From contig DCGO01000011.1 in NCBI GenBank assembly GCA_002314605.1, forward strand, positions 9,283 to 55,829: a stretch of 46,547 nt of DNA, read 5' to 3'. Positions 16,640 through 25,741 of the stretch are shown here, piece after piece. The first letter of the stretch is position 1, and each line of letters opens with the position of its first letter. Made by a program: the position numbers and the translations under genes. The DNA is from Lentisphaeria bacterium UBA1776 (GTDB taxonomy: Bacteria; Verrucomicrobiota; Lentisphaeria; Victivallales; Victivallaceae). The notes under the pieces were generated by a model. It saw only the letters and a program-made list of their open reading frames with translations. It searched no databases and was not told the DNA's origin.

Positions 16640-17973
16640 TGCCGGACCGCTTCCCGGGACGGGTGATGCAGCAGGATATTCAGCAGCACCGCCAGCCCCA
16701 TGACCCACGGGTAATAGAGTTTCCCCACCACTTCCAGCGCGGACACCGGGATCTTTGACGTCTGCGCAATTCCCATGGCGATCAGCACCTGGGCCCCGTA
16801 TGGCAGGAGCCCCTGCATCACACAGGAAGCCGTATCCACGATCCCTGCGATCCGGCAGGGGTCGCAGTGATAACGCTCTCCCAGATCCCTGGCAATGGGC
16901 CCGGTTACCACAATGGCCACCGTGTTGTTTGCCGTAAAAACATTGACGATCCCGGTCAGAATGAAAATTCCCGCCTCCGCTCCCCGGCTGGACCGGATCA
17001 TGCCGGAGATCCGCCGGAAAATGTATGCAATCCCGCCGTTGCTGCGGATCACCGCCAGAACACCGCCGGCAAGCAAAGCCACGATCATGGTTTCCGACAT
17101 GCCCATAATGCCTTTGCCGCAGGTGTCCAGCGCCTCCCAGCCGGAAAGAGTCCCGGTCATGCGCCCGATCAGACAGGCGGCGGCGGTCCCGCCGAAAAGC
17201 AAAATCACCACATTGACTCCCGTCAACGCCAGAATGAGGATCAGAATATAGGGCACTACGGTCAGAAGGTGGGTCCACGCCACCGGTTCCAGTGCCGGGG
17301 GCCGCTCGCCGCAGCTCCGCCCCAGCACAATGTACCACCCCAGCACCAGGAGTGCCGCCGGAAGAACCATCCGGAAATTGACCGCGAATTTATCCTGCAT
17401 GGCCACATTTTGAGTCCGGGTGGCGGCAATGGTCGTATCGGAAATCATGGAAAGATTGTCCCCGAACATGGCTCCGCCGACCACAATGCCAAGCACCGCT
17501 GCAGGCGATAAGCCGAGGGATGGCAGAAGCCCAAGCGCAATGGGCGTCAGTGCCGCAATGGTCCCGCAGCTGGTCCCGATGGCCAGCGAGATCAGTGCCG
17601 CAATGATGAAGATGCCTCCCGGCAGAAATCCCCCCGGCGGAATGCAGTGCCGGGTGATCAGCACCGCCGCATCCACCGCCCCCATGGCTCTGGCCACCGA
17701 AGCAAAAGCGCCGGCAAGCAGAAATATAAGACACATCAACATGATATTGCCATCGCCCATGCCGGAGGTGAAACAATCCACCTTGTCGGAAAATTTCTTT
17801 GCCGGGTTCTGCAGCAGCGCCACGCCTCCGGCGATCAGAAATGCCGCCGGCATGGGCACCCGGGAGAAATCCCCGGCCAGCAGTGACAACCCGAGATACA
17901 GCACCAGAAACACCCCGAAGGGAATCAGTGCCGCCCAGCCGGGGATTGTCCCGGCACCTTCAATTTGCTTCAT
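16636..17973 (-). CDS. NhaC-type Na+/H+ antiporter family protein
   Basis: 445-residue integral membrane transporter with about 11-12 hydrophobic segments. The family's central motif region is clear: IGTSCGTIAALTPIALGLLP, then GGAMFGDNLSMISDTTIAATRTQ. This is the conserved FGD-x-SPxSDTT-like motif of the NhaC/ArsB-like ion transporter group. It would exchange protons for sodium or carry an organic acid or amine; the NhaC family also contains malate/lactate and lysine antiporters, so the substrate is uncertain. GGGAGG lies 6 nt before the ATG. It begins 1 nt after the rodA stop and overlaps gdx. Confidence 0.85.
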   Translation of the reverse strand: MKQIEGAGTIPGWAALIPFGVFLVLYLGLSLLAGDFSRVPMPAAFLIAGGVALLQNPAKKFSDKVDCFTSGMGDGNIMLMCLIFLLAGAFASVARAMGAVDAAVLITRHCIPPGGFLPGGIFIIAALISLAIGTSCGTIAALTPIALGLLPSLGLSPAAVLGIVVGGAMFGDNLSMISDTTIAATRTQNVAMQDKFAVNFRMVLPAALLVLGWYIVLGRSCGERPPALEPVAWTHLLTVVPYILILILALTGVNVVILLFGGTAAACLIGRMTGTLSGWEALDTCGKGIMGMSETMIVALLAGGVLAVIRSNGGIAYIFRRISGMIRSSRGAEAGIFILTGIVNVFTANNTVAIVVTGPIARDLGERYHCDPCRIAGIVDTASCVMQGLLPYGAQVLIAMGIAQTSKIPVSALEVVGKLYYPWVMGLAVLLNILLHHPSREAVRQ

Positions 17974-17974
17974 C

Positions 17975-19225
17975 TTAATCCTCCCTGGGACTGAAACGGT
18001 AGATGGACTGCAGAATCCCCAAAGATGCCAGAGTCGTGATCATGAATGACCCTCCGTAGCTGATAAGGGGAAGCGACAACCCGGTGACCGGAGTGACTCC
18101 GGTGGACATGCCGGTATTGATGAATATATGGACAAAAAGCATGGTCGCAGTTCCCACGGCAAAGTATCTGCCGTACGCGTTGCCGCAAATGAGAGCCGTC
18201 CGGAAAATGGAATAGAAAAGCATCAGATACGCCCCGAAAAGCACCATACATCCGAAAAATCCCGTCTCCTCGGCGATGACGGCAAAAATGAAATCGTTGT
18301 TGGATACCGACTGCGGCAGAAACCCCAGCTGGTTCTGGGTCCCCTGACCAATCCCTTTGCCCCACAATCCCCCGGACCCCACTGCTAGAAGCGCCTGGTG
18401 ACGGTTGTAGCCGTACTTGAAGAGATCCCGTTCCGGATCGAAAAAAGTCAGCATCCGCTCCCTCTGATAATTGTGCAGAAACGGGTGGATCCCGGGAAAG
18501 GATATGGTCACCGCTCCGGTGGATGGGTGGACATCCCGTCTGGGCCAGAATTCGTTGCCGAGCACCACCAGAAAAATCACCAGACCGGCCCCGGCAAGCC
18601 AGGCGATGAGCTTCCGCCGGATCCCGGCGGTGAAGATGATCGCCGCACCGATCGGCGGCAGCACCAGTGCGCTCCCCAGATCCGGTTCCTTCAGAATAAG
18701 GAAAAAAGGCACCCCGATCAATCCGGCTGCCAGCAGGATCCGGCTCCATTGCGGCGGTTTCCGGCTCCGGGAAGAAAGGGTTTCCACCGGCTCAATGGTG
18801 AACATCCGGCTGGAAAACAGTCCGGCCAGCATGAAGATCAGGGATAACTTCATGAATTCAGATGGCTGCAGCCGGAAATGCACACCGGGAACCGTGATCC
18901 AGCGCATGGCGCCGCCGCCCCGGGTGCCGATAAAAAGCACCGCCACAAGAAGCCCGATGCAGACCGGGTAAAAGATCAGAGACAGCCCCGCCCACTTCCG
19001 GTAATCCGAACAGGCGAGGATCCCGTAAGACACCATACCGATGGCGATCCACTGAATCTGGCGGAAGAAATACCCTCCCCCCCCCGGAACGCCGCTCTGA
19101 ACGCCGGTGGAGTGGATAAAGACGACCCCGATGACAAGCAGGACAGCCAGCGCGCCGATCTGCGCAAAATCAACCGCAGAGAGCAAACGCGCCGGTGACC
19201 AGCCGCCTGTCCGGAAGCGGTTCAT
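17975..19225 (-). CDS. rodA: SEDS peptidoglycan glycosyltransferase RodA
   Basis: 416-residue polytopic membrane protein of the SEDS (RodA/FtsW/SpoVE) family, which polymerises lipid II during wall elongation together with a class B PBP. Seen: GGGAMRWITV with LQPSEFMKLSLI (106-130), the catalytic-region motif KEPDLGSA (179-186) with its conserved aspartate, a long periplasmic loop containing YQRERMLTFFDPE, and VGSGGLWGKGIGQGTQ and GLSLPLISYGGS near the end. The absence of FtsW-specific context favours RodA. It starts 5 nt after purA and is followed 1 nt later by the antiporter, so all four genes appear co-transcribed. No mreBCD or PBP2 gene is near. Confidence 0.9.
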   Translation of the reverse strand: MNRFRTGGWSPARLLSAVDFAQIGALAVLLVIGVVFIHSTGVQSGVPGGGGYFFRQIQWIAIGMVSYGILACSDYRKWAGLSLIFYPVCIGLLVAVLFIGTRGGGAMRWITVPGVHFRLQPSEFMKLSLIFMLAGLFSSRMFTIEPVETLSSRSRKPPQWSRILLAAGLIGVPFFLILKEPDLGSALVLPPIGAAIIFTAGIRRKLIAWLAGAGLVIFLVVLGNEFWPRRDVHPSTGAVTISFPGIHPFLHNYQRERMLTFFDPERDLFKYGYNRHQALLAVGSGGLWGKGIGQGTQNQLGFLPQSVSNNDFIFAVIAEETGFFGCMVLFGAYLMLFYSIFRTALICGNAYGRYFAVGTATMLFVHIFINTGMSTGVTPVTGLSLPLISYGGSFMITTLASLGILQSIYRFSPRED

Positions 19226-19230
19226 GCCAT

Positions 19231-20499
19231 TCAGCGGACTTCAAATGTCTGGTCCCGGCGGGGACCTACGGACACAATGGCCACTTCGGCATGCACCAGT
19301 TCCGCCAGACGGCGGAGGTACTTCTGCGCATTCACGGGAAGCGCCTCAAAACTCCGGGCATCTGCGGTGGAGCACTGCCAGCCAGGCAGAGTTTCATAAA
19401 CCGGCTTGACCCGCTCCAGATCCAGCGCCGACGCCGGCAACTGGGTGGTCTTTTTACCGTCCAGCTCATAGGCGACACAAACTTTGAGTTCCGGCAGATC
19501 ATCCAGCACGTCCAGCTTGGTCACCGCCAGCTTGTTGACACCGCTGATCATGCAGCTGTAACCGGAGGCCACGGCATCAAACCAGCCGCAGCGCCGGGGA
19601 CGGCCGGTGGTGGCGCCGAACTCTCCGCCCACATTGCGGAGGGCTTCGCCGGTGGCATTCAGCTGTTCCGTGGGGAAAGGTCCCTCGCCCACCCGGGTGG
19701 TATAGGCCTTCAGCACACCCCACACATCCCGTACTTCACGGGGGGGAATACCGGCACCGGAACAGGCGCCTCCGGAAACCGTGCTGGAACTGGTGACAAA
19801 GGGATAAGTCCCGTGATCAATGTCAAGCAGTCCCCCCTGGGCCCCTTCGCAAAGGACATTTTTTCCGGCGGAAAGCATGGCATTCACCGAATAAACCGTA
19901 TTGCGGACAAAGGGGGCCAGATACGCCGCCGCTTCCCGGATCCGGGCCCACTCCTGCTCAATATCCATCTCCGGCTGGCCAATGGCTTTGAATCTGCGGT
20001 TGTATTTGGCCGCCTGAGCACGGAAGAGTTTCTCCAGATGTTCCGGGCGGGTCAGCTCAATGCCGCGGATACCGCAGCGGTCCGCCTTGTCGGAATAAGC
20101 CGGTCCGATCCCCCGCCGGGTGGTCCCGATCTTCACGGTGGCGCCGTCTTCGCCGATGGCATCCGCCCGCTTGTGATATTCGAAGATCAGCTGGGCTCGG
20201 TCGGAAAGTTCAATATTGGACACATCCAGCCCGCGGCGGGTCAGATCCTTCATCTCCGCCATCAGCCCCGGCACATCCACCACCACGCCGTTGCCGATAA
20301 TGCACTTGACCCCGGGACGGAAGATCCCGGAGGGGACCAGGTGCAGAACATATTTCTGATCGCCGATCTCCACCGTGTGACCGGCATTGTTGCCGCCCTG
20401 AAACCGCACCACCATATCGACATTGCGGGTCAGCACGTCAATAAGTTTTCCTTTTCCCTCGTCCCCCCACTGGGTCCCGATCAGAATATCGGCAGGCAT
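19231..20499 (-). CDS. purA: Adenylosuccinate synthetase
   Basis: 422-residue enzyme making adenylosuccinate from IMP, aspartate and GTP, the first step to AMP. The N-terminal GTQWGDEGKGKLID is the family's P-loop; the GGNNAGHT loop, the GTTRRGIGPAYSDK motif and the aspartate/GTP region TTRVGEGPFPTE follow. Length is normal for the family. GGAGG lies 8 nt before the ATG. It is the first gene of the purA - rodA - antiporter - gdx run and is separated from the secretin gene upstream by an intrinsic terminator and its own promoter. Confidence 0.97.
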   Translation of the reverse strand: MPADILIGTQWGDEGKGKLIDVLTRNVDMVVRFQGGNNAGHTVEIGDQKYVLHLVPSGIFRPGVKCIIGNGVVVDVPGLMAEMKDLTRRGLDVSNIELSDRAQLIFEYHKRADAIGEDGATVKIGTTRRGIGPAYSDKADRCGIRGIELTRPEHLEKLFRAQAAKYNRRFKAIGQPEMDIEQEWARIREAAAYLAPFVRNTVYSVNAMLSAGKNVLCEGAQGGLLDIDHGTYPFVTSSSTVSGGACSGAGIPPREVRDVWGVLKAYTTRVGEGPFPTEQLNATGEALRNVGGEFGATTGRPRRCGWFDAVASGYSCMISGVNKLAVTKLDVLDDLPELKVCVAYELDGKKTTQLPASALDLERVKPVYETLPGWQCSTADARSFEALPVNAQKYLRRLAELVHAEVAIVSVGPRRDQTFEVR

Positions 20500-20535
20500 T
20501 TTTGGCTCCTCCTGTAAAAAACAAACTTAAGCTTT

Positions 20536-20563
20536 ACAATACATGTTTTTTGAAAAAAATCAA
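20536..20563 (-). promoter_or_regulatory. Candidate purA promoter
   Basis: Minus strand TTGATT (20563-20558), 16 nt, TATTGT (20541-20536), 37 nt before the purA ATG, in an AT-rich patch directly downstream of the terminator. Less exact than the consensus promoters. Confidence 0.4.
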
Positions 20564-20595
20564 CTCTCAATCCACATTCCGCAACTCTTCCGTAC

Positions 20596-20638
20596 AAAAA
20601 GCACCGGGAAAGCGGGACGCTCCGGTCCGCTTTCCCGG
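20596..20638 (-). terminator. Intrinsic terminator ending the secG - pilus-like - secretin operon
   Basis: Minus strand reading: CCGGGAAAGCGG (20638-20627), 11-nt loop, CCGCTTTCCCGG (20615-20604), then TGC and five T (20600-20596). A perfect 12-bp stem. It lies 18 nt after the last secretin gene and separates it from purA. Confidence 0.88.
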
Positions 20639-20655
20639 AAAGAAGAAGATTCCGG

Positions 20656-23061
20656 TCAGTTCAGACGGCCTGCATGGGGCAGCCCGTTGTTCTGGGATTC
20701 GCCTTCCGTCGGCATGTACGGCGTACCGTCGGGATTGATCAGTCGGCAGGTGATGAAAATCAGCAGATTGGTCTTGGTTGCCGAGGTGTAACGGCTCTGA
20801 AAGAACCGTCCCACCAGCGGCAGGTCGCCCAGGATCGGGATCTTGTCCAGCAGAACCGTGCTCTCATCGCCGATCACACCGCCCAGCACAATGGTCTTGC
20901 CGTCATTGACCGTCACCGTGGTATCGATCTCCCGTTCGGCAAGAATCGGTTTCTTCATGGTTTCAATCTCGCCGCTCATGGATTTATTCTCGTAGAACTG
21001 CCAACCGACCTGAGTACGGATCTTCGGCTTGACCTGGAGCGTGATCTTCCGCTGACGCTTGTTGACCTTCGGCTCCACATCCATAAGTACACCCAGATCC
21101 GTGGGATCCTGGAAACTGGGCATGGCACCCTTGTAGGTATAGGTCTGAACCGTGTTCCCGCCGGTAGTGCTGGAAGAGTTGCTGCTGTTGGTCACGGTTT
21201 CACCGGCATCGTACTCATCCACAAAAGGCTCCTTCCGGACCATTTCAATATGGGCCGACATCCCGGACATGGTGATGATCCGCGGCGATGCCAGGAAATC
21301 CGATGAATTGAGCCGGTTCTGGGCATTCAGGATAACCGTGTAATCCAACCCGTCCTTGCCGCCTGAATTCCCGATGACTGTCACGGTGGGAGGCGTCGCG
21401 GAGGCGTCGTAAGCACGCAGCTGATTGGCCCCTAAACTGCTGAAGGAAAGACGGTCCGGATCGGCATTGCCGCTGTTGAAGCTGAAACTGTACTGAAAAC
21501 CCAGTTCCTTCAGATTGTCCTGGCTCACTTCCAGAAACTTCGCGGTGATCTCCACCAGGGGCTCCCGGTCCGCCTGAAGCTGTTCCAGAAGCTCCTGGAT
21601 CCGGTTCAGGTTGTCTGCAGTATTGGTGACCACCAGACGGCTCAGAAGCGTCACATAGACGATCTTGGAATTCTGCGGAAACGGGATGCCCCGGTCCTTG
21701 AAGAAACTCATCAACGCAGATTTGTCATCCGGATTGGTATCCATGAAAACCGATTTTTCCACCGGAAAGATCTTGGTCTCCATATCTCCCAGCGCCACAT
21801 TTTCCGGCGCAAGCACCACAGCGTGAGAGTCAATGCGCATCCGCAGTTTTGCCTCCCGACACAGAAGGCGCAGCGCATCCTCCAGCGAACGCTTGCGGAT
21901 GTTCATATTGACCAGCACGCCGGAAGACTCTTTGGCTTCGCCCTCGTCGCCTTCATCCCCTTCCTCTTCCCCTTCGTTATTCTGAGCCGCAGCGGGGGCG
22001 GGCGCGGGCCCGGGGGCGGGCGCAGGCGCAGGAGCCGCATCCGGGCCACCGGCGGCATCCGGATTTTCCGGACTGGCGGCATTCTGGGCATTGGGACGGC
22101 GAAGGAAAATATTCACCCCGCCCCCCTGGGGATCCGCAATCCGGCTGGCCTCCTGCAGCGCCCGGACCACTGCGGGGACCGAGGAGCGGTCCACCCGGAA
22201 ATTATCCAGAATGATACTGCGGAGTTTCTTCTCCAGTTCTGAACGCACGTCCACATCTTTTTCGATGACTTTGGCGGTCTGTTCGGACGCATCCTTGACT
22301 TCGGCAACGCCGGGGACCGCCCAGCGCCACTCGGTTTCGGTGACCAGTTTCCGGTGCTCCACCTGATAGCGGGTATAAGCCACCTTGCGGCTCAGATTAT
22401 TGACACTCTTGAGGTCATGCAGCGCTGCGGCATTATAAGGGTCGATCATCAGCACACTGCTGAATTTCTGGGCGGCATCCTGATACCGTCCCGCCCGGGA
22501 CAGCTCCTGTCCCTGGCGCAGAAGCACCTGGATCCGGTAGGCCTGCAGTTCACGGTCCGGCAGCAGTGCCTCTTCTCCGGTTTTTTCCCGCATGAGAGCG
22601 GCCGCCTTGCGGCGCTCCAGTTCCGCGATCTTCGCCTTGGCACGGTCCTCCGCTTCCGGATAGAGCTTGATGGCTTCCTTCAGTGCTTTGGAGGCAGCAT
22701 CAAAATCTTTTGACTGCATGCTTTTTTCCGCAGCGGCAAACTCCTTTTCCGCCAGCTGGAAATAGCATTTGCGGATCTGTTCGTCGCAAACCCCGGCCCG
22801 GTATTCAAATTCCGGCGTCCGGTACCGCTCAAAGAGCGCCTTGGCCTCCAGGTATTTCTGGACGGCATCCAGATACCGGTCATCCAGATACAGCTGATTG
22901 CCTTCGCGCATCAGTTTCTCCGCCTGACCTGCCGGCTGCTGGACCTGAAGAGACTGCCTGGCAAGAGACCCCCGTTCAACCGGCGTCGGCTCCGCCGCTG
23001 AAAGTCCCGCAGCAAAAAGGAGAGCAATTCCTGAGATCAACCCTATTGTCTTCTGTCGCAT
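20656..23061 (-). CDS. Secretin-family outer membrane protein, second copy (Amuc_1098-like)
   Basis: 801 residues. A type I signal peptide (GLISGIALLFAAGLSAAEP) leads into TPR-like helical repeats (about 35-220) with LRQGQELSRAGRYQDAAQKF. A Pro/Ala- and acid-rich linker follows (PAPAPAPGPAPAPAAAQ; EGEEEGDEGDEGE). Then come a short STN/N0-like domain (NIRKRSLEDALRLLCREA), an N-domain (VVTNTADNLNRIQELLEQL) and the C-terminal secretin gate, VNDGKTIVLGGVIG ... IPILGDLPLVGRFF ... TNLLIFITCRL. It should form a multimeric outer-membrane channel. The closest system I know is Amuc_1098 of Akkermansia, which has one secretin; here it is the second of two in tandem. GGAG lies 8 nt before the ATG. Followed by a strong terminator. 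Confidence 0.85.
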   Translation of the reverse strand: MRQKTIGLISGIALLFAAGLSAAEPTPVERGSLARQSLQVQQPAGQAEKLMREGNQLYLDDRYLDAVQKYLEAKALFERYRTPEFEYRAGVCDEQIRKCYFQLAEKEFAAAEKSMQSKDFDAASKALKEAIKLYPEAEDRAKAKIAELERRKAAALMREKTGEEALLPDRELQAYRIQVLLRQGQELSRAGRYQDAAQKFSSVLMIDPYNAAALHDLKSVNNLSRKVAYTRYQVEHRKLVTETEWRWAVPGVAEVKDASEQTAKVIEKDVDVRSELEKKLRSIILDNFRVDRSSVPAVVRALQEASRIADPQGGGVNIFLRRPNAQNAASPENPDAAGGPDAAPAPAPAPGPAPAPAAAQNNEGEEEGDEGDEGEAKESSGVLVNMNIRKRSLEDALRLLCREAKLRMRIDSHAVVLAPENVALGDMETKIFPVEKSVFMDTNPDDKSALMSFFKDRGIPFPQNSKIVYVTLLSRLVVTNTADNLNRIQELLEQLQADREPLVEITAKFLEVSQDNLKELGFQYSFSFNSGNADPDRLSFSSLGANQLRAYDASATPPTVTVIGNSGGKDGLDYTVILNAQNRLNSSDFLASPRIITMSGMSAHIEMVRKEPFVDEYDAGETVTNSSNSSSTTGGNTVQTYTYKGAMPSFQDPTDLGVLMDVEPKVNKRQRKITLQVKPKIRTQVGWQFYENKSMSGEIETMKKPILAEREIDTTVTVNDGKTIVLGGVIGDESTVLLDKIPILGDLPLVGRFFQSRYTSATKTNLLIFITCRLINPDGTPYMPTEGESQNNGLPHAGRLN

Positions 23062-23082
23062 TTTCTGTTCTCCGGGCTAAAA

Positions 23083-25695
23083 TTATCTTCTGAATTCCGG
23101 CAGGTCCGGACTGACATTCTGGTTAAACGGCATACCGCTGTTGTTGACCAGCCGGGCCGTGACAAAAATCAGCAGATTGGTGTTTGACTGAGTGCTTGCC
23201 TGAGTGGCAAAAAGCCGCCCGATCCCTGGAATATCCCCCAGAATCGGCCAGCGGTCATAAAGAGTCTTGGTGCTGTTCTGGATCATACCGCCCAGCACAA
23301 TGGTCTCCCCGTCCCGGACCTTGACCGTCACATCCATTTTGCGCACCCCCAGGATGGGCATCCAGACACTGTAGGTATTGCTCCATGTCGGGGAGTACTT
23401 AGGGTCGCCGGTGGAATCGAAATTGATGTACCCGTATTCCATTTTGACCGTATCATTGGTCTTGCCGAGATACGAAACCACCTCGGGGTGCAGCTCCAGC
23501 GTAATGGTGGAGTTGTCCGGATCCACCTGGGGACGCACCTTCAGAATGATCCCGATATCCGTGGGGGAGTCGCCCCACTCCGGATTCGGGGCGGTGGCGT
23601 TCACCGTAGTTCCGCTGGTCTCGATTTCCGGAGCTTCCCAGTCTTCCGGGAAGTAGTAGCTCTTGGTGGTTTTGATTGATGCCTCTTCCCCGTTGCTGGC
23701 AATGATCTTCGGGGCTGAAAGAGTCTCCGACCGGTCGTTCTGGTTCATGGCATTGATGGTCAGAGAAAGATCCATATCCACCCCCTTGATCAGCCCGTTG
23801 CCAAGGTTCGGCAGAAGTTTCAGATCCTTGACCAGTGCCACATCCTTGGCGGTATCGCCGAACCCGTTCAGCGCATTGCTGTTGCGGAGCGGACTCTGGG
23901 TCGTCGTAATCCATCCGTCTTCAAGCGTGGTGGTGGAGCTTGATGAACCAGAACGCGACATGGAAAACGACCAGTCGAAACCCAGCTCCTGCAAGTCGTT
24001 CTCCGCGATCTCCACAAGCTTCACCTCCACCTGAATCAGCGGGGTCTCCACCGAATCCATCTGCCGCAGAAGATTCCCAAGACGGCTCAAATTCTCCACC
24101 GTATTGGTCACCCTCAGACGGCTCCCGCGGGGTTCGTAGGAAACCGAGGCATCCCCCTCAAACGGGATCCCCCAATCCGAAAAAGCCGCCTTGAGCTGTT
24201 CCGGTTTGATCTGATTCTTGCGGATCCCGGTATCGCCGGAAAGCTCGCCTTCGTCCCCCTCGTACGTCTTTCCTTCATTCAGCTTTCCAAGCTTCGTTTC
24301 CTCTTCCTTGCCGCCGCTCTTGCCGCCGCTCTTGCCGCCGCTCTTGCCGGAAGATGCCTCCGGCGCGGCACCGCCGTCTTCTCCGCCGCCGGCCCCTCCC
24401 CCGGTGGCCTCATCCGTGATCCGGTTGATGAGCTCGGTACGAACTGAAAAATATCTTGTGGTCATATTGTCCACCGAAGTACCGATGGTCACGCCATGAG
24501 CATCAATGGAGTATTTCAGCCCAAGATCCTGACAGATGTAGCGCAGCGCTTCGCTCAGCGGAATGTTGCTGAACTTCACATTGACTTTGTTCAGACGCTT
24601 CTTTTCCGCATCCGTCAAGGCAATACTGAAATTGACGCCCTCGTGCTGGGTGTCATAGGTCCGGCTCCGGGAATTCAGGAGATTGATCACCCCGTCAATA
24701 TCCGAATCCTGGATCTCCAGCGTCGTCATCACAATCCGGTCCAGACGCTCCGCCATATCCGAAGACGGCGCACTGACCTGCTCTTCCTTGCGGTCCCCGG
24801 CATCCTGCTCGGTCATCACCGGCTCCACCCAGTGCCAGGCATTGTTGGCCAGCATGCCCATGATATCCGCCTCATGACGGGACTCTCCGGCGGTGTACAT
24901 TTTGTTGTAGATCCGCTTCAGCATGGAAGTCGCGTTCGTGTCAAAGGGGTCAATCAGATAAATCTTTTCCAGAGAATCAATGGCCTGTCCCAGTTTTTTC
25001 TGCTGGATATAGGTATTGGCCATCCGCATCAGCTTCTCAATCTGCTGCCGGTTCTGCGCGTAGTTTTTGTCAAACCGCGGCAAGGCAGATTCCTGCTCGA
25101 CTTTGGTCGTTCTCGCCCGGGCCTCGCAGTCGGCAATCAGCTGCTCGACCTTTTTCCCGAAAGCCTCCGCATTTTTCTGCCAATCGGCATAAAGATCTCC
25201 GGGAACCGCCAGCACTTTGCGGCCTTCACGCGAAACATACACCCGGGAGGAAAGCCGGTTGCGATGGGTCCATGCCGAAGAAGCCACCGACTGTGCGGCC
25301 GCATAGTCCCCCTCATCGTACTTCCGGCGGGCCTCGTCGTAAAGCGCGGAGGCCCAGGCCATGCAGAGATTCCGGTATTCCAGCAGGAAATCCGCGTAGA
25401 GATTCAATGAAGCACTGCCGGGGATCTTCTCCAGTTTGGCCAGCGCCTGATCCATTTTTCCGGCGGCTTTTTCATACCGCTCCGCCCGCCACTCAGATCC
25501 GGCTTCCTCCATAAGTTTCCGGGCGGCAGAGATCTCCCCCTCCCGGAGACGGATCAGCTTTTCCTGCATGTTTTTCAGCTGGAACTCCGCATGAGTCAGC
25601 ACCCTGTCGGCACCGCAGCAGACCGCCGCGCTCAGGAGTACAACACCGGCAGCCATCCGGATCCGATAACACCCCAAACTCGTGGATCGTATCAT
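23083..25695 (-). CDS. Secretin-family outer membrane protein, first copy (Amuc_1098-like)
   Basis: 870 residues and paralogous to the next gene. A signal peptide is followed by helical coiled-coil/TPR-like repeats (about 30-280), an STN/N0-like domain (VKFSNIPLSEALRYICQDLG), a Gly/Ser/Lys linker with GKSGGKSGGKSGGKEEE, an N-domain (RVTNTVENLSRLGNLLRQM), VEVKLVEIAENDLQELGF, and the secretin core VRDGETIVLGGMIQ ... WPILGDIPGIGRLF ... TNLLIFVTARL. The ATG at 25695 has GGG 8 nt upstream; a GTG three codons earlier is possible. The predicted location is the outer membrane. Expressed behind the 1099-like gene; probably forms the channel of the pilus-like system, alone or with its paralogue. Confidence 0.85.
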   Translation of the reverse strand: MIRSTSLGCYRIRMAAGVVLLSAAVCCGADRVLTHAEFQLKNMQEKLIRLREGEISAARKLMEEAGSEWRAERYEKAAGKMDQALAKLEKIPGSASLNLYADFLLEYRNLCMAWASALYDEARRKYDEGDYAAAQSVASSAWTHRNRLSSRVYVSREGRKVLAVPGDLYADWQKNAEAFGKKVEQLIADCEARARTTKVEQESALPRFDKNYAQNRQQIEKLMRMANTYIQQKKLGQAIDSLEKIYLIDPFDTNATSMLKRIYNKMYTAGESRHEADIMGMLANNAWHWVEPVMTEQDAGDRKEEQVSAPSSDMAERLDRIVMTTLEIQDSDIDGVINLLNSRSRTYDTQHEGVNFSIALTDAEKKRLNKVNVKFSNIPLSEALRYICQDLGLKYSIDAHGVTIGTSVDNMTTRYFSVRTELINRITDEATGGGAGGGEDGGAAPEASSGKSGGKSGGKSGGKEEETKLGKLNEGKTYEGDEGELSGDTGIRKNQIKPEQLKAAFSDWGIPFEGDASVSYEPRGSRLRVTNTVENLSRLGNLLRQMDSVETPLIQVEVKLVEIAENDLQELGFDWSFSMSRSGSSSSTTTLEDGWITTTQSPLRNSNALNGFGDTAKDVALVKDLKLLPNLGNGLIKGVDMDLSLTINAMNQNDRSETLSAPKIIASNGEEASIKTTKSYYFPEDWEAPEIETSGTTVNATAPNPEWGDSPTDIGIILKVRPQVDPDNSTITLELHPEVVSYLGKTNDTVKMEYGYINFDSTGDPKYSPTWSNTYSVWMPILGVRKMDVTVKVRDGETIVLGGMIQNSTKTLYDRWPILGDIPGIGRLFATQASTQSNTNLLIFVTARLVNNSGMPFNQNVSPDLPEFRR
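24307..24349. repeat. 12-bp tandem repeat in the first secretin gene
   Basis: Three exact copies of CTTGCCGCCGCT (24307-24342) and part of a fourth. They encode the linker GKSG repeated in the protein. The array is prone to slippage, so linker length may vary between strains. Confidence 0.85.
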
Positions 25696-25741
25696 TTTCT
25701 TCACCCTATATTACCTGCATGAAATCCATATCGCACCAGGC

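Noticed and set aside
17974..17990. Guanidine riboswitch for the gdx operon
   Set aside because: The gene is internal to an operon; the upstream gap to rodA is 1 nt.
24307..24349. CRISPR-like or mobile repeat
   Set aside because: 12-bp units without spacers, in frame with a Gly-Ser-Lys linker; it is a coding minisatellite.
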